Below, in pieces: positions 6,201 to 9,433 of a stretch of 9,433 nt of DNA (its first letter is position 1; the number at the start of each line of letters is the position of its first letter). The notes beneath the pieces were generated by a model, which was not told where the DNA came from, did no database searches, and was given only the letters and a program-made list of their open reading frames with translations. This DNA comes from Thermoplasmata archaeon (GTDB lineage Archaea > Thermoplasmatota > Thermoplasmata > UBA184). Position numbers and translations under genes: made by a program. The stretch lies in NCBI GenBank assembly GCA_030043505.1, contig JASHXN010000092.1:1-9433 (forward strand). The letters are read 5' to 3'.

Positions 6201-7457
6201 GTGCTGGACTACCTGCCGCCGCCGTCCGGCGGCGTCGCCCTCGGTACCGTGCCGGCGACCGTCGCGCTCGCCTACACCCCGACCGTCGCGCCGACGTACA
6301 AGGTGACGTTCACCGAGACCGGCCTCGCGCCCGGCGCCAGCTGGTCGGTCTCGATCGACCCGGCGCACGTCGCGTTCTCGATCTCGACGACGAGCACGAA
6401 CATCAGCTTCTACGAGACGAACGGCAGCTATCCGGTGACGTTCACGCTGCCGGACGGCTACGTCGGTCCGGCAACGACGGCCACCGTGGGCATCAACGGC
6501 AGCGCGCTCTCGGTAACGGTCCCGTGCGCCACGACCGCGGCGGCGTTCGCCGTCACGTTCAGCGAGAAGGGGCTGACGACGGGGATCTCCTGGGCGATCA
6601 CGATCGACAACCTGACGGTCCCCAGTACGACCCCGAGCCTCGGCTTCACGCTGCCGAACGCGGCGTACCCGTGGACGCTCACGCCGATTCCCGGCTGGGT
6701 CGCGACGAACACCTCCGGTGTTGCGACCGTCGCCGGGAAGGCGCTGGCGGTCTCGACGAAGTTCCACCAGTACACCTTCGGAGTGACGTTCCTGGAGGGC
6801 GGGCTCCCCGGCGGCACGGTCTGGAACGTCACGCTGGTGAACGGCACCGTGACGACGAAGCTGGGCGGCTCGTCGACGACGCTCTCCTCGGCGCTGCCGA
6901 ACGGGTCGTTCAGTTACACGGTGAGCTCGGCGGCGGACTTCACGCCGACCCCGGGGACTGCGATGGGCACCGTGGCCGCGGGCGCGACCGAGGTCGTGGT
7001 CGTCTTCAGCCAGAACTACAACGTCTCGTTCGCCCCGAGCGGTCTCAAGTCGGGGACGAGCTGGACCGTCTACTTCGGCGGCACGTCGCTCACGGAATCG
7101 AACCTGACGCCGATGAACTTCAGCGTCCCGAACAACACGTGGGCGTTCAGCGCCTCCGCGAGCGGCTACGCGGCCTCGCCGGCCGGCGGGCTCGTCCACG
7201 TCAACGGCCAGGCGATGAACGTGACGATCTCCTTCAGCGCGACCAAGGCGTCGTCGACGTCCCTGAGCACGCTCGCCTACGCGATCATCGGCGTCTTCGC
7301 GTTCCTGACGCTGCTCGGCTTCGGCCTCGCCGCGCACTACGCCGGCCGTCGACCGCCCGCGACCCCGCCCTCGTCGTGGAGCGGCGAGAAGGGCGCGGAC
7401 GGCGGGACGTCGGGCGACGCGGGCGGATCGACCGCCCCGGAGTCGAAGTCGCCGTAA
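3276..7457 (+). CDS. Membrane-anchored peptide-binding protein (SBP_bac_5) with six stalk repeats and a C-terminal membrane helix
   Basis: Extracytoplasmic peptide-binding component, 1393 residues, presumed partner of the divergent permeases. Order: basic start and hydrophobic core (10-33), cleavage near Ala33/Ala34; Ala/Ser/Thr/Pro linker (35-90); SBP_bac_5 domain (about 92-835); six repeats of 77-83 residues starting at 846, 927, 1008, 1091, 1168 and 1248; membrane helix (1330-1357); hydrophilic tail rich in Gly, Ser and charged residues. Family marks in the binding domain include GGATTVDPALAYD, then VYETLV near 122, YPSDVMFSIARTL near 203, a GSGPYY motif near 388 and APDYPDPTDY near 691. 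No lipobox is seen, so anchoring is by the C-terminal helix. The binding domain is about 750 residues, well above the usual 450-550. It has 12 cysteines in six close pairs (144/152, 270/283, 313/338, 415/428, 619/625, 732/761); one more lies at 1084. There are many N-x-S/T sites, suggesting glycosylation. Exact ligand is unknown. Confidence 0.92.
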   Translation: MGAQRGKWSHNVVAIAAVVLMVAGTWQAGTALAAMSSASSPAAAAASTPTAAPAVTVQTSSHVEAPSLLRQSAATPSSSVAPLASGPHPGTIQAYEPVPGGATTVDPALAYDTTSYEVILNVYETLVSYNGSSTSSFVPTLATCVPGQGPQCAEDYGTGFTGIFNTSGKNFTGSNGVPLYWTFVIDPTAHFYDPSTSKSWGVYPSDVMFSIARTLAFSDIPYATKTSGWIMAQALLPPGKSSFDKDLHFPYDTTPGNILGSMLVNDSAYCPAKAMDGVHGHGCITFVANGSAQYWPEFLDFVEDNLGASVVPCGWFTYEDAGIPGWSGTSAANGDGSCKLPDGQTSTTGSTWTNYLKSLAPTSWDTFEKLNKRWPATQPNVRWSMVGSGPYYGAVTPGISYALAANPAYVQPAGCSGAEGLAKYTGYCDPAPGGYIPNVDVTWENEEEGDSLGTSAILAGTADFAGIYTTETSTLLGFVHSGLWQYNLFPTLSTAFTPINLGVSDTAYNTTFAGTPLEANPIPEELFTDLGLRNFYINAYPYTTVEDTINTVDNIQFAFNAGGPIPEGMGSYYPSNVSWPYERGDPTQPATSVGSAAWWWAELTTVGSPYYNSTLVTTCTTSHPCTWPIGYFDGAPANLALVDDWSAEIYRLSGHTLDPWPLAETFTQFLASTLIGPYESPLASVVGFGWAPDYPDPTDYVAPIVQPDGSYTAPDTVGNQLFLPQYSDNATCGHGAATFADLAYWAKQANDPADGDLNSTCQGVAYGVASAYMKIAGALPSGAQRILDYDLIEQITNALGLYVWNGQSNELVGFAPWIKASSINENPVIGGGGDSVWFHVEYNTVYAVSVTEHGLPSGTSWSATLGPTTLTSTSATIAFADQPNGTYNYSVSFQAGYGVSPSNGTITVAGAAIDQSVTYTAVTGPTATLSFNETGLVSGTTWAVDVEGYGEVSSDQPSISFALPQSTTYHYQALLVLDYLPPPSGGVALGTVPATVALAYTPTVAPTYKVTFTETGLAPGASWSVSIDPAHVAFSISTTSTNISFYETNGSYPVTFTLPDGYVGPATTATVGINGSALSVTVPCATTAAAFAVTFSEKGLTTGISWAITIDNLTVPSTTPSLGFTLPNAAYPWTLTPIPGWVATNTSGVATVAGKALAVSTKFHQYTFGVTFLEGGLPGGTVWNVTLVNGTVTTKLGGSSTTLSSALPNGSFSYTVSSAADFTPTPGTAMGTVAAGATEVVVVFSQNYNVSFAPSGLKSGTSWTVYFGGTSLTESNLTPMNFSVPNNTWAFSASASGYAASPAGGLVHVNGQAMNVTISFSATKASSTSLSTLAYAIIGVFAFLTLLGFGLAAHYAGRRPPATPPSSWSGEKGADGGTSGDAGGSTAPESKSP
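5811..7238 (+). repeat. Six tandem protein repeats of about 80 residues forming a predicted beta-rich stalk
   Basis: Each unit opens with an aromatic or small residue, then V/L-S/T-F/V, E-x-GL, x-x-G, x-x-W and a beta strand, as in YKVTFTETGLAPGASWSVSI. Units start at residues 846, 927, 1008, 1091, 1168 and 1248 of the protein. Unit 6 (YNVSFAPSGLKSGTSW) has lost the Glu. A second conserved spot, LPNGSF/LPNAAY/QPNGTY, lies about 45-55 residues into a unit. Such repeats are familiar in archaeal surface proteins and probably fold as Ig-like or PEGA-like beta domains. The units differ in DNA sequence, so they are old duplications or strongly diverged rather than fresh tandem copies. Confidence 0.85.
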
Positions 7458-7466
7458 CGCGGACCC

Positions 7467-7505
7467 GCGGCGAGCGCGCCGGAGCCCCCCCGGCGCGTTC
7501 GCCGC
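7467..7505. terminator. 16-bp hairpin between convergent genes, candidate two-way transcription end
   Basis: Positions 7467-7482 pair with 7490-7505 around a seven-base loop, with a single G-T(U) wobble at 7474/7498. The stem begins nine bases after the binding-protein stop and ends directly against the pth2 stop codon, filling nearly the whole 48-nt gap. There is no T run on either side, so it is not a classical intrinsic terminator; it may mark 3' ends or protect both messages. Confidence 0.55.
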
Positions 7506-7886
7506 CTACAGCAGCTCGAGCGCGCCGGTCACCGGTTCCAGCGTACGGTCCGGCGCCGGGCCCAGGCCGAGGCACGTTCGGGTCCCGGCCGGCACCTCGG
7601 TCAGGCCCGCGTCCTCGACCCACACGGTCGGGATGCCGGCGTCGCGCGCCCGCCGTTCGACCTCCTCGAGATCGCGGAGCGTCGGGACGACCAGGGCGAT
7701 CTTTCGCTGGCCCTCCGCGTACCACGCCTCGAACTCGCGGTGGTCGTGCTCTTCCGCGCGCCGGGCGAGCATCACCGCGGCGTGCGCCACCTGCACCGCC
7801 GCCTTGCCGGCGGTGAGGCGCAGCTCGCTCCGGACCACGACCACGAGCTTGTGCCCGGTCCCGGGAGCCCCCCCGCGCCTAGGCAA
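7506..7886 (-). CDS. pth2: Peptidyl-tRNA hydrolase, Pth2 family
   Basis: Cytoplasmic enzyme that cleaves the ester bond of peptidyl-tRNAs released from stalled ribosomes, recycling the tRNA; 126 residues, usual family size about 115-125. Family marks run the whole length: KLVVVVRSEL (13-22), the active-site segment AGKAAVQVAHA (26-36, Lys28, Gln32 and His35 conserved), W55 with GQRKIAL (59-65), and EDAGLTEVPAGTRTCLGLGPAP (91-112) with Asp92 and the GT motif, then a typical VTGALELL end. The usual Arg in DAGRT is Leu95 here. The start is TTG at 7886, overlapping the end of the upstream gene by eight bases and giving a 12-residue Gly/Arg/Pro-rich lead before the first strand. No ATG is available; GTG at residue 15 would remove part of that strand. 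The overlap suggests coupled translation with the upstream membrane protein. Confidence 0.95.
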   Translation of the reverse strand: MPRRGGAPGTGHKLVVVVRSELRLTAGKAAVQVAHAAVMLARRAEEHDHREFEAWYAEGQRKIALVVPTLRDLEEVERRARDAGIPTVWVEDAGLTEVPAGTRTCLGLGPAPDRTLEPVTGALELL

Positions 7887-8412
7887 AGTACGATGCCTCC
7901 TGCCGTTCGCGCAGGCTGCGCTCCTGCCGCCGGAGTTCCTCCAGCCGCCCCTCGATCTCGGGCGCGGCGGCGCCCGCGCCGCGGGCGAGCTGGCGCTCCA
8001 GGCGGAGGCGCTGGCGCTGGAGCCGGTCGAGGTCGACGCTCAGCTGCCACGGGTCCTGCTCGGGAGGGAGTTCGGAGGCCCGAGGCGGAGGCGCCGTCCG
8101 CGCGTAGGCGCCCTGGAGCCAGCCGGCCACGAAGGCGACCGCCGCGATCCCGGCCAGCGCCTCCTCCAGCAGCGGATCGCTCCAGCTCGCGTGGAAGCCG
8201 CCGGGCGCCACCGTGAGCAACAGCTCCCCCACGAGCACCGTCAAGACCACGCTCAGGACGAGGCCGAGCGCGGCGAGCTCGAGCGCCCAGCGGAGACCGT
8301 TCGGGCCCCGGACCCTCCGCTCGGGGAAGACCGCCTTCGCGACGAGCGCGCCGGGGAGGACGAAGAGGAGCAGGAGGCCGCCCGCGGCTTGTGCGACCGA
8401 CGCCGGGCCCAT
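7879..8412 (-). CDS. Small membrane protein with three predicted helices and a C-terminal coiled coil, weakly DUF1616-like
   Basis: A 177-residue protein of unknown function, encoded one base after the SRP54 stop and overlapping pth2 by eight bases, so almost surely co-transcribed with both. The first helix (about 9-29) carries LLLLFVLPGALVAKAVFP, and the second lies at 43-68. These resemble the start of archaeal DUF1616 proteins (a PG then FP pattern); the match is by eye and weak. A third helix lies at about 84-103. A Pro-rich link (106-121) leads to a very charged Arg/Glu/Leu/Gln helix (about 123-172) expected to form a coiled coil. An Ala/Gly break near 145-150 splits it into two helical halves. 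DUF106 (EMC3/YidC-like) was considered because of the SRP54 neighbour, but there the coiled coil lies between helices 1 and 2. A link to membrane-protein biogenesis is only suggested by position. Confidence 0.85.
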   Translation of the reverse strand: MGPASVAQAAGGLLLLFVLPGALVAKAVFPERRVRGPNGLRWALELAALGLVLSVVLTVLVGELLLTVAPGGFHASWSDPLLEEALAGIAAVAFVAGWLQGAYARTAPPPRASELPPEQDPWQLSVDLDRLQRQRLRLERQLARGAGAAAPEIEGRLEELRRQERSLRERQEASYFA

Positions 8413-8413
8413 G

Positions 8414-9433
8414 CTAGGTCCCGGGGTTGGCGTCCGGCATTCCGCCGGCGAACTGCTTCTCGAGCTGGCGGCGGAGCCGACGGTTGGAGACGAGACCGTG
8501 CGCCGCCTTGCGGGTCCCTTCGTACTGCTTGAGCAGCATCCGGACCTCCTGCGGCTTCTGCCCGCTCCCGCGGGCGATCCGGTGCACCCGTTCGGCCTTG
8601 ATCAGCTGGGCGTCGTCCAGCTCCTCGGACGTCATCGAGTCGAGGATCGCCCGGTAGCGGAGCAGCCGCCGTTGCGACTCGTCGAGCTGCTTCTCGTCGA
8701 GCTTCGCCGGGCCGAGCGTCGGGAACATCGAGACGAGCTTCGAGAACGGGCCCATCTGCCCGAGCGACTCGAGCTGGGTGCGCATGTCGCGCAGCGTGAA
8801 CCGGCCGCTGAGCAACTTCTGGGCGGCCTCCTCGGCCGCTTCCTTGTTCGACAGCTCCTCGAACCGCTCCAGCAGCGTCTGGATGTCGCCCATCCCGAGG
8901 AGCCGGGAGACGAAGCGGGTCGGCTCGAACCGCTCCAGCTCGTCCAGATGCTCGCCGGTGCCGAGGAACACGATCGGGGCGCCGCTCGCCGCGACCGCCG
9001 AAAGGGCGCCGCCGCCTTTCGCCGACCCGTCCAGCTTCGTGAGGATCACGCCGGTGAGACCGACCGCCTTGTGGAACGCCTCCGCGCTCCGCCCGGCCGT
9101 CTGGCCCATGGAGGCATCCAGAACGAGGAACACCTCGTCCGGTGCGAGCACCTCCTTGACGCGCTTCAACTCGGCGATCAGCTCTTCGTCGAGGCCGCTG
9201 CGTCCGGCCGTGTCGACGATCGTCGCGACGTGCGGGGCGACCTGCGCGAGCGCGCGCTCGACGATCCGCTCCGCCCGACGCTCGGCCCGGTCGGAGTAGA
9301 AGTCAGCGCCGATCTTCTTGGCGAGCTGCTCCAGCTGGTCGATCGCCGCCGGTCGGTGGATGTCCGCGCCGACGAGGGCGACGCGGATCCCCTTCTTCTG
9401 AAGGTGCCGCGCGAGCTTCGCCGCGGTCGTAGT
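8414..9433 (-). CDS. srp54: Signal recognition particle protein SRP54 (N-terminus beyond right edge)
   Basis: GTPase that binds signal sequences and 7S RNA and delivers ribosomes to the membrane through its receptor FtsY. The window holds the last 339 residues, beginning TTTAAKLARHL just after the P-loop GKT; about 108 residues (the N domain and P-loop) are missing, giving about 447 in total, normal for the family. Visible marks, in window numbering: GADIHRPAAIDQL (insertion-box region, about 24-36), DTAGR at 74-78, TKLDG near 132-136 followed by SAKGGGALS, and GTGE near 159. The M domain follows at about 195-335, with a conserved FTLRDMRTQLESLGQMGPFSKL helix, and ends in the RNA-binding signature RIARGSG then VRMLLKQYE. 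The stop is one base from the next gene's ATG. Internal TTG at 9169 is not the start, because conserved G-domain motifs lie upstream of it. Confidence 0.97.
   Translation of the reverse strand, partial: TTTAAKLARHLQKKGIRVALVGADIHRPAAIDQLEQLAKKIGADFYSDRAERRAERIVERALAQVAPHVATIVDTAGRSGLDEELIAELKRVKEVLAPDEVFLVLDASMGQTAGRSAEAFHKAVGLTGVILTKLDGSAKGGGALSAVAASGAPIVFLGTGEHLDELERFEPTRFVSRLLGMGDIQTLLERFEELSNKEAAEEAAQKLLSGRFTLRDMRTQLESLGQMGPFSKLVSMFPTLGPAKLDEKQLDESQRRLLRYRAILDSMTSEELDDAQLIKAERVHRIARGSGQKPQEVRMLLKQYEGTRKAAHGLVSNRRLRRQLEKQFAGGMPDANPGT

Noticed and set aside
3186..7337. Minus-strand open frame of nearly 1400 residues opposite the binding protein
   Set aside because: Its translation is a monotonous Arg/Asp/Gly/Val mixture with no domain pattern, as expected opposite a GC-rich gene with strong third-position bias. 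The plus strand encodes a clear signal peptide, binding domain, repeats and membrane helix.
5009..7816. Plus-strand open frame of over 900 residues in another frame across the repeats
   Set aside because: Arg/Asp/Pro-rich shadow translation without recognisable motifs. It overlaps the well-supported binding protein, runs into the opposite-strand pth2 gene, and has no own start signal.
7879..8412. Membrane protein as a DUF106 (EMC3/YidC-like) insertase
   Set aside because: The SRP54 neighbour makes this tempting, but in DUF106 the coiled coil lies between helices 1 and 2, whereas here it follows all three helices. No family-specific motif was recognised.
8414..9169. SRP54 starting at the internal TTG at 9169
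   Set aside because: The reading frame stays open to the window edge and carries conserved SRP54 G-domain motifs (TTTAAKLA, ADIHRP, DTAGR) upstream of that codon, so the gene is simply cut by the edge.
1..9433. CRISPR arrays, insertion sequences, tRNA genes or phage genes
   Set aside because: No regularly spaced identical repeats, no transposase or integrase motifs, no terminal inverted repeats and no tRNA-like T-loop sequence with matching stems were noticed on either strand.

Overview
The window reads as a chromosomal segment from a GC-rich archaeon, most likely of the Thermoplasmatota. SRP54 is followed almost without a gap by a small membrane protein and an archaeal-type (Pth2) peptidyl-tRNA hydrolase. 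Upstream of the genes there are TATA-like boxes rather than -35/-10 boxes. A large secreted protein carries the 'E-x-GL-x-x-G-x-x-W' surface repeats that I know from Thermoplasma-type and Sulfolobales cell-surface proteins. The lineage is inferred; there is no rRNA in the window.

Layout. Positions 1-3005 (minus strand) hold a peptide-type (Dpp/Opp) ABC transporter operon in the order DppB-like permease, DppC-like permease, DppD-like ATPase; the ATPase runs off the left edge. Positions 3006-3275 are a divergent promoter region with one TATA-like box facing each way, a perfect 10-bp tandem repeat between them, and a GC-rich hairpin just ahead of the ribosome binding site of each divergent gene. 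Positions 3276-7457 (plus strand) encode a 1393-residue substrate-binding protein: signal peptide, low-complexity linker, enlarged SBP_bac_5 domain, six beta-type stalk repeats, a C-terminal membrane helix and a short cytoplasmic tail. A 16-bp hairpin fills the gap between the convergent genes. Positions 7506-9433 (minus strand) hold SRP54 (its start is beyond the right edge), a three-helix plus coiled-coil membrane protein, and pth2, packed with a 1-nt gap and an 8-nt overlap.

Working together. The binding protein would hold peptides on the outer face, raised on a repeat stalk but anchored in the membrane, and pass them to the two permeases powered by DppD (and probably a DppF beyond the left edge). 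Both permeases have unusually long outer loops with even numbers of cysteines (8 and 6), and the binding domain has 12 cysteines in six close pairs. This suggests a disulphide-stabilised outer assembly for a harsh, probably acidic or oxidising, exterior. The right-hand operon belongs to translation and membrane targeting and appears unrelated to the transporter.

I see no tRNA, rRNA, CRISPR array, insertion sequence or phage gene. The most interesting part is the transporter's outer architecture together with its divergent control region.
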